Counted from the first letter of the stretch, positions 51,282 to 60,487 are shown. The stretch: 64,000 bases of DNA from Tolypothrix brevis GSE-NOS-MK-07-07A (GCA_019358985.1 JAHHIJ010000013.1:1-64000); one strand, 5' to 3'. Numbers and translations are program-made. The notes: generated from the letters alone by a model not told the origin.

Positions 51282-51845
51282 TTAAGGGTATCTTCTACTA
51301 CCGGCACCAACAACACCGATTTTGTGGCGATATGAGAGTTCAGCACCAAACCAGCCAGAAGCACTAGTCAGCGTACCGACAATAAGGGAGATTAACAATC
51401 CCCAAGGTAATATGCGTGACTCAGCATCGCCCCAACGCAGCAGGAAGTTGACGAGTGATAAAACTAGAATTGCGACATTAAGTATCATATGTACCCAGCC
51501 TGCACTGCGCTTGCGGACTCGTTCAATTTTCAAAAAGTCGCTCAAACCGATCGCAGCTGCTAACAAACCTGCACCTAATCCGAGTCCGATTAGCCATATT
51601 GAAGCTCTAGCCCAGAAAAAGTCACGAGTTAACCAATAGCCGAAATCGGTTCCCAAGGCTAAAGCTAAAAACGCGATAGGAAAAATGACACTCAAAGGAT
51701 GCAAAGGATGTCCGGCGATCGCTACTGTGCTGGGTACACCACTATCCATATACTCTCTGTCGTCACTTTCAATCAGTGGTGGAATATTGGGAAAAGGTGT
51801 AGAAGTTGTTGGATTTGTATCTGTAGTTTCCATTATTATCCTCAA
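51282..51845 (-). CDS. DUF2231 family membrane protein
   Basis: 187 residues. After a 40-residue soluble arm comes AIAGHPLHPLSVIFPIAFLA, the DUF2231 signature with HPLHP, then three further helices (SIWLIGLGLGAGLLAAAIGL; AGWVHMILNVAILVLSLVNF; WGLLISLIVGTLTSASGWFG) . Members can bind haem or serve as redox membrane anchors. Role unknown here. Sixty bases from the DUF2809 gene, same strand. Confidence 0.88.
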   Translation of the reverse strand: MRIIMETTDTNPTTSTPFPNIPPLIESDDREYMDSGVPSTVAIAGHPLHPLSVIFPIAFLALALGTDFGYWLTRDFFWARASIWLIGLGLGAGLLAAAIGLSDFLKIERVRKRSAGWVHMILNVAILVLSLVNFLLRWGDAESRILPWGLLISLIVGTLTSASGWFGAELSYRHKIGVVGAGSRRYP

Positions 51846-52303
51846 TTTATTAGTTTATAACCGGAGGGAATTTGCTCAACATAAGACAAAAGCAAAGTTG
51901 CGATCGCGCATTGTAGAGACGTTCCACTCCGAACGTCTCTACGTGTATTTAATAACAACGCAATCTGCTGTAATTGGCTAACTACTTAACCCTACTTCTA
52001 GGGCTTTATTTAGTGCCCAGTCTCCCAGTCCACTATTGGGAGAGCATTCTGGCTTTATCTCTGATGCGAATATCCTTAGAGTCAATCTAGAAAATTGACT
52101 GAAAAAATTTATCTATCTGGCGATGGAGTGAAGAGAAAACTGTTATCTATCTAAAAGTACAAGTATAAGAATTATTAAAAAAATTCACATTTTTATAACT
52201 TTAGTTTGACTGGCATCGCTCAAAAGAAAGATGAATCATCCAATACCCTATGGCAACGTAGTGATAACACTGATTTAAAGAGTTTTTTAGAGGAGAACAA
52301 AAA
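51846..52303. other. Divergent intergenic region with a TAGAGACG palindrome
   Basis: Contains the variant TAGAGACGTTCCACTCCGAACGTCTCTA at 51914-51941. The 260 bases upstream of the hemerythrin gene are AT-rich and likely hold its promoter, but I cannot fix the boxes. Confidence 0.45.
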
Positions 52304-53338
52304 ATGGTAGCGACTTTAGATGATACCAAGCGCTCTGCGATCGCCACAAAATTGGCAGACATGAAAGCACTACAACAATTGCTAATTCAAAATGAGCAAT
52401 TATTTTTGAAAGAAACAAACGATTCGGAAATTAGCAAGCGTTTCCAAGACATGCTGAATGATGACCAAAAAAATATGGGCATCTTGGAAACTGTTATCGT
52501 CCAGTATGGCGTACATGGCGAACCGAAAGATACCATTAAAGAAATGGTTGAAAAAGTTGGGAAATTGATGCAAGGCTCTGAATTGAGCTTGTATGAAAAA
52601 GTATTTAAGCATGAATTGTTTAAGCACGAACAAGTAATGTCTGGCTTGACCATTCACAAAGCTGCTCAAAAAGTTGGTGCAGACGTGATGGCAGCGATCG
52701 CACCTTTGAATACAATTAACTTTGAGAACCGCGCTCACCAAGAACAACTCAAAGGTGTTCTGGAAATTTTGGGTGTACGTGAACTCACAGGACAAGATGC
52801 AGATCAAGGTATTTGGGCACGAGTCCAAGACGCTATGGCAGCATTCAGCGGTGTTGTTGGTAGTGTTGTTACCCAAAACAGCGATAAGCAAGATATGAAC
52901 ATCCAGGATCTTATCCGGATGGATCACGCAAAAGTAAATACTCTGTTCACCGAACTGCTAGCAAGCAACGATCCTCAAAAGATCCAAGAATACTTCGGTC
53001 AAATCTACAAGGATTTATCCGCTCACGCTGAAGCAGAAGAGGAAGTCGTTTATCCAAGAATACGTTCTTTCTACGGTCAAAACGACACCCAAGAGTTGTA
53101 TGACGAGCAAGCTGAAATGAAGCTGATGCTAGATCAAATCAAAGCCATCGATCCATCTTCACCTCAATTCAAAGACAAAATCAAGCAGTTGATGGACGCT
53201 GTTGGCGACCACATTCGTCAAGAAGAAAGCACTATGTTTGCGGCAATTCGTAACAACTTGAGTACTCAAGAATGCGAACAATTATCTACAGAATTCAAAG
53301 CTGCTAAGAGCAAAGTAGCAGAGAAAATGGCTAAGTAG
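52304..53338 (+). CDS. Hemerythrin HHE domain protein with an N-terminal helical domain
   Basis: 344 residues, fully helical. C-terminal HHE domain: LIRMDHAKVNTLFTELLASN, AHAEAEEEVVYPRIR and DHIRQEESTMFAAIRNN supply the His and Glu ligands of a di-iron site. The N-terminal 190 residues (QLLIQNEQLFLKETNDSEIS, KHELFKHEQVMSGLTIHKAA) form a second helical domain, perhaps a decayed copy of such a bundle. Likely oxygen or nitric-oxide binding or iron handling; similar proteins respond to stress. Strong ribosome site AGAGGAGAAC. Confidence 0.88.
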   Translation: MVATLDDTKRSAIATKLADMKALQQLLIQNEQLFLKETNDSEISKRFQDMLNDDQKNMGILETVIVQYGVHGEPKDTIKEMVEKVGKLMQGSELSLYEKVFKHELFKHEQVMSGLTIHKAAQKVGADVMAAIAPLNTINFENRAHQEQLKGVLEILGVRELTGQDADQGIWARVQDAMAAFSGVVGSVVTQNSDKQDMNIQDLIRMDHAKVNTLFTELLASNDPQKIQEYFGQIYKDLSAHAEAEEEVVYPRIRSFYGQNDTQELYDEQAEMKLMLDQIKAIDPSSPQFKDKIKQLMDAVGDHIRQEESTMFAAIRNNLSTQECEQLSTEFKAAKSKVAEKMAK

Positions 53339-53393
53339 AAACTTAAGTGTAGGAGTGGGATAATCGCACCCTGACAGTAGCGAAGAAATTTTG

Positions 53394-53608
53394 TAGAGAC
53401 GCGAAATTTCGCGTCTCTACATCTGTTTAATTAACAGTAATAAAAACCTGCCTACCGTCGTAGAGACGTTCCGCCGGAACGTCTTTACAATATGTGGGAT
53501 TTATCAAAGATAATGTAATAGCATTTAATTTCAAAAAAAATGTAGGAATTATCGGATATTTGTGATTTAAAAATAATATCGTAGAGACGTTCCGCCGGAA
53601 CGTCTCTA
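53394..53608. repeat. Three TAGAGACG palindromes in 215 bases
   Basis: Copies at 53394-53419 (CGAAATTTCG core), 53461-53487 and 53582-53608 (both GTTCCGCCGGAAC core). They fill the gap between two convergent genes and could serve as bidirectional terminators. Confidence 0.8.
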
Positions 53609-53623
53609 ACAACTATTTAAATT

Positions 53624-54805
53624 TTAACCGTGTGCCCAATATTTATAAGCGCTATATGCCATAGTAACAACTCCGGTGATAATGGCAGATTCATCTACTT
53701 CAAATTGGGGATGGTGTAAAGGGTGATTAATGCTTCTATCTTTGTAGCCTACACCCAAGCGAAACATCGAACCTGGGGCATGTTCTAAATAAACAGAAAA
53801 ATCTTCAGCACCTAGAGAGGGTTCCGGTAATACTTGAATGCGATCGCTCGAAAATGCTTCTTCGGCAGATGATTGTAACAACTGTGTCAAAACATAATCA
53901 TTCTGCACGCTAGGCACACCTTGGCGATAATTAACTTGATAACTTGCCCCGTATGAATTGCAGACATTAGCGATGATTTTTTCAATCCATTCTGGTAGAC
54001 TAGCACGAGTTTCGGGATGAAGCGATCGCACGGTTCCCAACAACTGCACATGATCTGCAATCACATTCGGCGCTCTACCACCATTAATTTTCCCTATACT
54101 TAATACCACTGGACGCAACGGATTCTGCGTCCGGCTAATCGCTTGTTGTAGTGTAGTAATTACTTGCGCGGCAATCCAGATGGCATCAATCGCTTCATGA
54201 GGACGAGCGCCATGTCCAGATTCACCGATAATAATAATCTCTAGATCGTCAGCTGCTGCCGTCAAGGCACCATAACGCACACCAATCGAACCTGCGGGTA
54301 TCGAGGGGAAAACATGAATTCCCAACACAGCTGAGACATTTTCCATTGCCCCATCTGCTACCATCCAGTTTGCCCCTTGAGCAATTTCTTCTGCTGGCTG
54401 AAATAAAAATCGGATCTTACCAGGCAACTCCTCTGCTACTTGGGACAATATCATTGCCGTTCCCAAACCAACTGTGGTGTGGACATCATGACCGCAAGCG
54501 TGCATTATACCTTGTTGACGAGAGGCATATTCCAAATTAGTACGTTCTTGGATTGGCAAAGCGTCCATATCAGTGCGAATTGCCAATAAACGATTATCGT
54601 TACCAGTTCCTTCCAGTTCTCCAATGACACCAGTTTTACCAATACCCTCTTGCACATGAACACCACTAGAAGATAAAACACCAGCAACAAAAGCTGCTGT
54701 TTGGTATTCCTCACCGCTGAGTTCTGGGTGAGAGTGAATATGGCGACGAATTTCAATTAAACGAGGCGCTAGTTTTATTGCTAAGTCTTTAATACGGGTA
54801 AGCAT
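53624..54805 (-). CDS. M20-family amidohydrolase (IAA-amino-acid/hippurate hydrolase type)
   Basis: 393 residues from ATG at 54803-54805 (MLTRIKDLAIKLAPRLIEIR). The frame is open 81 codons upstream, but that part is encoded by heptamer repeats (FPFPFPPPQK) and is not coding. Metal site: MHACGHDVHTTVGLG with Cys and two His, FQPAEEIAQGANWM with Glu-Glu, and GAEDFSVYLEHAPG. Hydrolyses N-acyl or amide-linked amino acids in the cytoplasm; substrate undetermined. Confidence 0.92.
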   Translation of the reverse strand: MLTRIKDLAIKLAPRLIEIRRHIHSHPELSGEEYQTAAFVAGVLSSSGVHVQEGIGKTGVIGELEGTGNDNRLLAIRTDMDALPIQERTNLEYASRQQGIMHACGHDVHTTVGLGTAMILSQVAEELPGKIRFLFQPAEEIAQGANWMVADGAMENVSAVLGIHVFPSIPAGSIGVRYGALTAAADDLEIIIIGESGHGARPHEAIDAIWIAAQVITTLQQAISRTQNPLRPVVLSIGKINGGRAPNVIADHVQLLGTVRSLHPETRASLPEWIEKIIANVCNSYGASYQVNYRQGVPSVQNDYVLTQLLQSSAEEAFSSDRIQVLPEPSLGAEDFSVYLEHAPGSMFRLGVGYKDRSINHPLHHPQFEVDESAIITGVVTMAYSAYKYWAHG

Positions 54806-54854
54806 CGAAAAAACTAATCTACAGGCTTGTTTACCATCATAAAGAAACGTTACC

Positions 54855-54970
54855 TTCTGGGGAGGGGGAAAGGGGAAAGGAAAAAAGGGGTTCATGGTAA
54901 GAAATATAGAGTTATAGTGAATAAATCTGTATTTTATTTCCATACCTTCCCCCTTTCCCTTTTCCCCTCT
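54855..54970. repeat. GGGGAAAGG / CCCTTTCCC heptamer arms
   Basis: Purine arm GAGGGGGAAAGGGGAAAGG, a central AT-rich segment also present near 38000 in the other orientation (GTATTTTATTTCC), and a pyrimidine arm CCCCCTTTCCCTTTTCCCC. It lies between the pentapeptide gene and the amidohydrolase gene. Confidence 0.7.
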
Positions 54971-54980
54971 TAAAAATTCC

Positions 54981-55535
54981 CTATTTCTTTTTAGATTCCC
55001 GTGGTTTCTTTTTCGGGTCTTCTGTACCTTCTTGCAATGACCACCCATAGGGTTTGTCAGATGTAACGGTGCCTTGTTGCAAGGTTGTCAGTCGGAAGTA
55101 TGCCCCCCGAAAATTGGTAAAGTCTAATTTAGCACCTTTGAAGTTAGCCGCTTCCAAATTGGCGCTAATTAAACCCGCAAACCTCAAATCGGCATTTTCC
55201 AGCGATGCTGATTTCAAATTAGTACCCGTCATGGAAGCGCCAGATAAATTGGTAGAATTCATTATGGCACCTTCTAGATTTGCACTTGTTAAATCTGCAT
55301 TCTTGAGATTAGCGCCAGATAAAGTCGCACCTTTTAAGTTAGCTTCTCGTAAATTTGCTCCAGGTAGATTAGCTTGACTTAAGTCAGCACCACTCAAGTC
55401 GCACCGTGGACAAGACTTTGTTGCTTTCAAGTTATCTATGTCTTGTTGATTGAATGCAAAGGCTTGCTCTGTAAAACCTAAACAAGTTAACAGCGTTAGG
55501 GTAGCGACAATCTTAAGTTTAATATTTTTTTGCAT
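54981..55535 (-). CDS. Secreted pentapeptide-repeat protein
   Basis: 184 residues. Signal peptide about 1-27 (VATLTLLTCLGFTEQAFAF), then from CPRCDLSGADLSQANLPGAN about 20 A(D/N)LxxAN-type pentapeptides forming a right-handed quadrilateral helix. The C-terminus is Lys-rich (EDPKKKPRESKKK). Common in cyanobacteria and generally of unknown role; this one should be periplasmic or luminal. Confidence 0.9.
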   Translation of the reverse strand: MQKNIKLKIVATLTLLTCLGFTEQAFAFNQQDIDNLKATKSCPRCDLSGADLSQANLPGANLREANLKGATLSGANLKNADLTSANLEGAIMNSTNLSGASMTGTNLKSASLENADLRFAGLISANLEAANFKGAKLDFTNFRGAYFRLTTLQQGTVTSDKPYGWSLQEGTEDPKKKPRESKKK

Positions 55536-55740
55536 ACAGTTTAGTTTACAAGTTGGCGAGTTAGGCTTTGAATGTATTGCTATACTTACATATAAGACTT
55601 ATTTAGTAAGCGATCGGCATGAAGAAGTAATAAAGAATCGGTAAAACTACTGTAAATTATCAGGTTTGGGCTAGTCAATAGAAAACATGCGCTTATAGAA
55701 TGGATTTGTCAGCAAATATACAGAAACTCTATCACCTACT

Positions 55741-55795
55741 CTTTATGAGATCCCCCCACACCTGAAGTAAAAAAGCGGTTTGGGGGGATCTTTAC
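55741..55795 (+). ncRNA. Candidate small RNA, unit 1
   Basis: A GAAACTCTATCACCTACTCT region with a -10-like TATCAC is followed by CTTTATGAGATCCCCCC, a loop, and TGGGGGGATCTTTAC, making an intrinsic-terminator-like end. The first 36 bases are nearly identical to unit 2, 332 bases away. Conserved promoter-like sequence plus a hairpin whose arms differ but pair internally suggests a short transcript. No known family is assigned. Confidence 0.45.
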
Positions 55796-55829
55796 TTATG
55801 TGGGGAATAGACATCTGTTAGAAAAGACG

Positions 55830-55854
55830 TAGAGACGTAGCATTGCTACGTCTA
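55830..55854. repeat. Truncated TAGAGACG palindrome
   Basis: TAGAGACGTAGCATTGCTACGTCTA; the right arm lacks two bases. Followed by AATCAAGGGTTTCGGGCAAC, similar to the flank at 36817. Confidence 0.7.
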
Positions 55855-56072
55855 ATCAAGGGTTTCGGGCAACGCATAATTAATTTTTACACCTACGTCT
55901 AATGGGGAGGCTGGTATGTAAGGGCGATCGCTCTCTGTTTTCCCAAGATATATGAACAAATGATAAAAGAATTGTTAAATTAATATGAATTATGTTATGA
56001 GTACTAGTCAAAATCCAGATAGAGACTCTACAATAAAAACATCACGAACTATACTGAAACTCTATAATCCAC

Positions 56073-56124
56073 TCTTTATGAAATCCCCCTAGCCGCAACA
56101 TAAAAGCAGCTAGGGGGATTTTGC
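56073..56124 (+). ncRNA. Candidate small RNA, unit 2
   Basis: TATAAT at 56063-56068 is a consensus -10 box, then CTCTTTATGAAATCCCCCTA and, after a short loop, GCTAGGGGGATTTTGC. The arms differ from unit 1 but compensate (CCCCCTAGC/GCTAGGGGG against CCCCCCA/TGGGGGG), which supports a functional hairpin. Transcript start about 56073. A dispersed terminator repeat is the alternative. Confidence 0.5.
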
Positions 56125-56132
56125 AATCGTTC

Positions 56133-56223
56133 TAAAGACGTTCCCGGAGAGACGTTCCACCGGAGAGACGTTCTCCACCGGAGAGACGTTCCACCGGAGA
56201 GACGTTCCACCGGAACGTCTCTA
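56133..56223. repeat. Tandem array of TAGAGACG half-sites
   Basis: After TAAAGACGTTCCC come four direct units of GGAGAGACGTTCCACC (one with two extra bases), closed by GGAACGTCTCTA. The array is thus one palindrome whose left half was multiplied. It is different from the simple copies elsewhere and may show how the family changes. Confidence 0.8.
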
Positions 56224-56339
56224 CTATATTTGTGATTTGCGCTCCCATGATACAAAGCGTGAGAAAGAAGAAATATTTCCCCCTTGTCCCCCTTGTCTCC
56301 CTGTCCCCTTCTCCCCTTGTCTCCTTGTCTGCCAACCTC

Positions 56340-58037
56340 TCAACGCCAACCTAAAAACCGCAATCCCGGTATGATGAGATAGTGACTCACCGCTAACCAG
56401 AAGCTGACAAACAAACCAGCGAGACTAAAAAACAGAATAGTCAGCAGTAAACTCCATTGGTTGGGTGTATTGTGAAAGAGAAATGCGGTGGGTGAAAATC
56501 CGAAACTGATCAAAAGGGCAAAGACGATCGCCGTACCAAAAGAAGCGATCGCGGCGTAAACTATATGATGAGTGCGTAGCCCTAAACCAAGGGTGAGAAC
56601 AAAAACAGCTATCAAAATCGAAATAGCTGAAGCTTCAATTCCATCTTGGGGTGTAATTAATTGCAACATCAACCAGCTAAAACCGTAGCCGATTATACCC
56701 ATCATTGAAGCGACTACAAACCGTCGCTGTTGACCAAAACCCCCGGCAAGAGTTAATCCCCATGCGGTTCCCAAACCAGCAGCGGCAAATAAAAGAATCT
56801 CAGAACCGAAAAAATGGTTCGTATTTGGGATTAATCCAAGTAACCGTTGAGACACAACTGCGCTAACGCGTGAGCCTAAAATTGTGTGATACGCCAAAAT
56901 ATAACCAGCAATTGTACCTACACCAGCACCGATGCAGGTAAGAACCATTGTCCAAATGGTCATCACACAGGCACCGAAGACTCTAAATATCGTCTGAACG
57001 ATGAAAAGAGTAGTTTTACTTAATGCTTGCATTCCGCCGGCTAAAGCTTGCTGGATAGCTTGGATAATTTTGGCGAAAAAATCTGGTTGTGGAGGTTGAT
57101 AAATTTGCGCCAAACGTTTTAAAATTATTGTCGAAGATGCTGGACGCGATCGCACATCCTCTTCTACCATCTCCGAAAGTAAATCTGCCAATTCCGGGTT
57201 GAGATTAATTCCACCACGCCAACGCAATTCCCCAGTTTGCGGATCTTCCAACTTTGGCGGATACTTCCCCGTAAGTAATTCTATCATCGTCCGACCAAGG
57301 GCATAAAAATCAGTCCCAGGTCCGACATTACCCCCAATAACTTGTTCTGGTGGACTGTAGCCAGAAGAAAATAACCTCGTTGAACCAGCTCCTTGAAGTA
57401 TTTTCTCATTAAATTGCTTCGCACCACCAAAATCAATCAGCACCAAGCGACTTTCTCCACCTCCCCCCTGATTCAAAAGTGTGGTAGCTGCAAAAGTCCG
57501 CAGCATTAAATTACTCGGTTTAATATCGCGGTGAAGAATTTGGCGTTTATGCAACTCCTGTAAAATTTCCACGGCTTGGGTAAGCCAGCTTAACACCAAT
57601 TTTTCTGGACATCCTTGAGGATACTGTTCGAGAATTTCCTCTAGAGTCAACCCATCAATTTTTTCCATTACCAAACAAGGTAGTTGACGTGGTTGTGGAT
57701 TGAACAAATTTATTTGAAAATTCCCATCGTTATCGACTTTAGGAACACCAGGATGTCGCAAACTACTTAATACAGCAGCTTCTTGAGTAAACAATTCTAG
57801 TGCTTTGGGTGAATTTTCTACCAACACTTTCAGCACTTTCTCGGTTTGGGTTTTTTCATCCCAAACCGTGTAAATCTGGGCAAATCCTCCAGAACCCAAA
57901 CGCTCAAGAGGGATATACCGATTTAATAACTGTAACGGTCCGCCACAGCTATTACAAAACTTTTGTCCCCAAAGCTGGGGATAAGGACGTTGACAGTCAG
58001 GATTTATGCAGTGAACGTTTGAGCTACCTATCTTCAA
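56340..58037 (-). CDS. Membrane Ser/Thr protein kinase with an N-terminal zinc ribbon
   Basis: 565 residues. Zinc ribbon Cys10-x4-Cys15 ... CNSC (28-31), kinase domain about 41-310 (LGSGGFAQIYTVWDE glycine loop, HRDIKPSNLML catalytic loop, LIDFGGAKQF with the DFG-type Asp, then GYSPPEQ), and a C-terminal half with about seven hydrophobic segments (FIVQTIFRVFGACVMTIWTM and others). Cyanobacterial Hanks-type kinase; the membrane part may sense a signal, with the catalytic part in the cytoplasm. FHA proteins such as the one at 36970 could bind its targets. Confidence 0.92.
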   Translation of the reverse strand: MKIGSSNVHCINPDCQRPYPQLWGQKFCNSCGGPLQLLNRYIPLERLGSGGFAQIYTVWDEKTQTEKVLKVLVENSPKALELFTQEAAVLSSLRHPGVPKVDNDGNFQINLFNPQPRQLPCLVMEKIDGLTLEEILEQYPQGCPEKLVLSWLTQAVEILQELHKRQILHRDIKPSNLMLRTFAATTLLNQGGGGESRLVLIDFGGAKQFNEKILQGAGSTRLFSSGYSPPEQVIGGNVGPGTDFYALGRTMIELLTGKYPPKLEDPQTGELRWRGGINLNPELADLLSEMVEEDVRSRPASSTIILKRLAQIYQPPQPDFFAKIIQAIQQALAGGMQALSKTTLFIVQTIFRVFGACVMTIWTMVLTCIGAGVGTIAGYILAYHTILGSRVSAVVSQRLLGLIPNTNHFFGSEILLFAAAGLGTAWGLTLAGGFGQQRRFVVASMMGIIGYGFSWLMLQLITPQDGIEASAISILIAVFVLTLGLGLRTHHIVYAAIASFGTAIVFALLISFGFSPTAFLFHNTPNQWSLLLTILFFSLAGLFVSFWLAVSHYLIIPGLRFLGWR

Positions 58038-58426
58038 GGCTTTTAACCATTAATATCTTAAAAATGCTCATATAATGCTAAAATAACCCAAACCAAATGT
58101 TTTAGTCATCGGAATTCCTGGGTTTGAAACCCCGTCATAAAGGTTTGAGTATTATTGTTTACGTCATTATCATGGTTTCTTTTGAGTCTAGGGAATGTCC
58201 TACCGCAGACTTGAAATTTTTGACTTACTTTTACGGCACGGCAACGGAGTCACTTACCAATAATCGCAATGCTACTGGACATAGGCTTATCAGACACCAA
58301 TGTGGGTGAAGCAAACCACAACTACTATACCAGAAAAAACACAAAAATTGGCGATTCGTCGCCCACCCCCTTAAAGGCGATGCAAGAAATTACCTAAAGC
58401 TAGTTAACATTACAAGGAGTAACAAG
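58038..58426. other. Intergenic region
   Basis: 389 bases between divergent genes. An open stretch near 58124-58309 has no good start context or recognisable family. No repeat of the main types. The last 20 bases hold the good ribosome site AAGGAGT of the VapB-like gene. Confidence 0.4.
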
Positions 58427-58666
58427 ATGAACGCTCACAAAATAGAAGTTGTTTTAGCTGAAGATGGAACTTTGATACTGCGTGGCTTACCTTTTCATGC
58501 AGGGGATAGCGTGGAGGTAATTATTCTCGAAGCTAAAACTCCACAACACACTGTTGCTTCTCTTGCGTCACCAGAGGCAAATCTTTATCCACTGCGTGGG
58601 AAAGTAGTCCGTTATGATGACCCTACTTATCCAGTTGCTTTGGAAGATTGGGAAGTTTTGCAATGA
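58427..58666 (+). CDS. VapB-like antitoxin
   Basis: 79 residues: HKIEVVLAEDGTLILRGLPF, then AGDSVEVIILEAK, an AbrB/DUF-like beta-rich start followed by a C-terminal toxin-binding tail (YPLRGKVVRYDDPTYPVALE). Antitoxins of this kind precede PIN toxins. Its TGA overlaps the next start (ATGA), so expression is coupled. Confidence 0.78.
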   Translation: MNAHKIEVVLAEDGTLILRGLPFHAGDSVEVIILEAKTPQHTVASLASPEANLYPLRGKVVRYDDPTYPVALEDWEVLQ

Positions 58667-59052
58667 TTGTGCTTGATACGCATATCTGGGTTTGGTGGGT
58701 TGACGGTAGCGAGCGATTAACCAAGAAACATCGAGAATATATTGAGAAATATCAATGTCAAGGTTTGGGAGTAAGTATTGTTTCTTGTTGGGAAGTCGCT
58801 AAATTAGTAGAAAAAAATCGACTTGTTTTTTCTTGCCCGGTTAATGAATGGCTGGAAACTGCTTTGGCTTATCCCGGAGTACAATTATTAAATTTGACCC
58901 TACCGATAGTAGTTAATTCAACTCAATTAAGTGGATTTCATAGTGACCCTTTCGATCAAGTAATTGTGGCTACAGCAAGAATTAATGGTTGTCCTTTGCT
59001 AACAGTTGATGGGAAAATCCTTAATTATCCTGGCGTGGAAACATTGCCATAG
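58663..59052 (+). CDS. VapC-type PIN-domain toxin
   Basis: 129 residues from ATG 58663 (MIVLDTHIWVWWVDGSERLT), the usual PIN opening with the first Asp. Acidic set continues with VSIVSCWEVAKLVEKNRLVF (Glu), HSDPFDQVIVATARINGCPL (Asp) and LLTVDGKI (Asp). VapC toxins are Mg-dependent ribonucleases inhibited by VapB. An upstream in-frame ATG at 58648 lies within the antitoxin gene and is less likely. Confidence 0.9.
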   Translation: MIVLDTHIWVWWVDGSERLTKKHREYIEKYQCQGLGVSIVSCWEVAKLVEKNRLVFSCPVNEWLETALAYPGVQLLNLTLPIVVNSTQLSGFHSDPFDQVIVATARINGCPLLTVDGKILNYPGVETLP

Positions 59053-59139
59053 TGTCATGTTAATTGGTGGAAAGGCACAGTATAAATTTGATAATCACAT
59101 TCACTAAACACTTCAAGTAAAATAAACAAGACTACTAAA

Positions 59140-59235
59140 CGAGCATTTATTGAGCATTAACCTGTACATCAAGTAAATGGTTAATAACTTGACTAAAATG
59201 CTCAAATAAGGACAATTGAGCATCTAATGAGCATT
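59140..59235 (+). promoter_or_regulatory. GAGCATT repeats upstream of the deoxyhypusine-synthase-like gene
   Basis: TGAGCATT-like motifs appear four times around the start (GAGCATTTATTGAGCATTAA, TTGAGCATCTAATGAGCATT) with an inverse ATGCTCAA between. They may be operator sites or chance in AT-rich DNA; the last lies over the start codon. Confidence 0.25.
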
Positions 59236-60432
59236 ACAAATACTAAAAAAGGCTACAAAGCTACTCTTATCAACCCTGTACCGATGTCAACCAATACCAG
59301 TGTGGTTGATTTGATTGATAATTACTTCACGGCTTATAACTCAGCGCGTTTGCGGGAAATCTGTCAACTACTGAGTAAAGAAGTCTTAACCGAAGGTGTG
59401 ACGGTGGGAGTTAGCCTTTCCGGTGCCATGACACCAGCAGGATTCGGGGTTTCTGCCCTAGCACCTTTGATTCGCAACGGCTTTATTGACTGGATGATTA
59501 GCACTGGTGCGAATCTTTACCACGATATGCATTATGGGTTGGGTTTTGAACTGTTTGCAGGTAATCCATTTTTAGATGATGTGAAACTGCGCGAGCAAAG
59601 CACCATCCGGATTTATGACATTATTTTCGGCTATGATGTGCTGCTAGAAACTGATGCTTTTATTCGCAAGATTTTGCAAGCAGAACCGTTTCAGAAACGG
59701 ATGGGAACGGCTGAATTTCACTATTTGCTAGGTAAGTATGTCCGGGAAGTTGAAAAGCAATTGGGAGTGGAGCATTCTTGTTTGCTAGCGACAGCTTATG
59801 AATGTGGTGTGCCGATTTATACGTCTTCTCCTGGTGATAGTTCAATTGGAATGAACGTGGCAGCTTTAGCGTTAGAAGGTTCCAAATTGATTTTAGATCC
59901 TTCAATTGACGTGAATGAGACAGCTGCGATCGCTTACAATGCACGGGAATCTGAAGGCGAATCTAAAGGCAAAAGTGCTGCCGTAATTCTCGGCGGTGGC
60001 AGTCCAAAGAACTTTTTGCTACAAACGCAACCGCAAATTCACGAGGTATTGGGACTAGAAGAACGAGGACATGATTACTTTGTCCAGTTTACCGATGCGC
60101 GTCCAGATACCGGCGGTTTATCTGGGGCTACTCCTTCGGAAGCAGTTAGCTGGGGTAAAATTGACCCAGAAGAATTACCCAACACGATTGTTTGTTACAC
60201 CGATAGCACGATCGCTTTACCACTAGTAACAGCATACGTGATGAATCAGTGCCAGCCTCGCTCTCTAAAACGAATATACGACAGACGAGAAGAAATAACC
60301 GAGAAACTGCGTCAAGACTATCTTGCAGCCAAAACCCAACCAGTAGATCAAATCCCTGCTGCTATGGCTGATAGGGCTTCTGGTGAAGCTGCGACTTATC
60401 CCTGTGGGAGGTTGATTCCGAATACTCCTTAG
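59227..60432 (+). CDS. Deoxyhypusine synthase family protein (homospermidine-synthase-like)
   Basis: 401 residues, with an alternative start at 59284 ([20 protein letters not shown]). Family regions: [40 protein letters not shown], and [20 protein letters not shown]. Archaeal and eukaryotic members modify eIF5A with spermidine; bacteria have no eIF5A, and homologues are thought to make homospermidine-type polyamines or act on unknown substrates. The NAD-binding [20 protein letters not shown] is intact, so an active polyamine enzyme is expected. Followed by a TTGGTTGTTGG short-repeat run. Confidence 0.85.
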   Translation: MSITNTKKGYKATLINPVPMSTNTSVVDLIDNYFTAYNSARLREICQLLSKEVLTEGVTVGVSLSGAMTPAGFGVSALAPLIRNGFIDWMISTGANLYHDMHYGLGFELFAGNPFLDDVKLREQSTIRIYDIIFGYDVLLETDAFIRKILQAEPFQKRMGTAEFHYLLGKYVREVEKQLGVEHSCLLATAYECGVPIYTSSPGDSSIGMNVAALALEGSKLILDPSIDVNETAAIAYNARESEGESKGKSAAVILGGGSPKNFLLQTQPQIHEVLGLEERGHDYFVQFTDARPDTGGLSGATPSEAVSWGKIDPEELPNTIVCYTDSTIALPLVTAYVMNQCQPRSLKRIYDRREEITEKLRQDYLAAKTQPVDQIPAAMADRASGEAATYPCGRLIPNTP

Positions 60433-60487
60433 TTGTTGGTTGTTGGTTGTTAGTTGTAAAAAAATACTCACAACCACCATCCACTCC

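Larger units (their letters stand above)
55536..56339. other. Large intergenic region with RNA-like hairpins and repeats
   Basis: The 800 bases carry no supported protein gene but hold two homologous hairpin units (55741-55795 and 56073-56124), a truncated TAGAGACG palindrome (55830-55854), a HIP1-like site near 55924, a tandem half-palindrome array (56133-56223) and CCCCTTGTCC heptamers up to 56330. Confidence 0.55.

Noticed and set aside
54806-55048. N-terminal extension of the M20 amidohydrolase to 474 residues
   Set aside because: The extra codons are purine/pyrimidine heptamer repeats, and the conserved protein begins at MLTRIKDLA.
56133-56223. Possible CRISPR array
   Set aside because: Units are directly adjacent without variable spacers, and the unit is half of the local palindrome; no cas genes are near.
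56132-56335. 67-codon reverse frame after the kinase gene
   Set aside because: Encoded wholly by the palindrome array and heptamer repeats (SGGERLSGG), so not a real gene.
58124-58309. 61-codon open frame upstream of the VapB-like gene
   Set aside because: No ribosome site, no family features and composition like the surrounding intergenic DNA.
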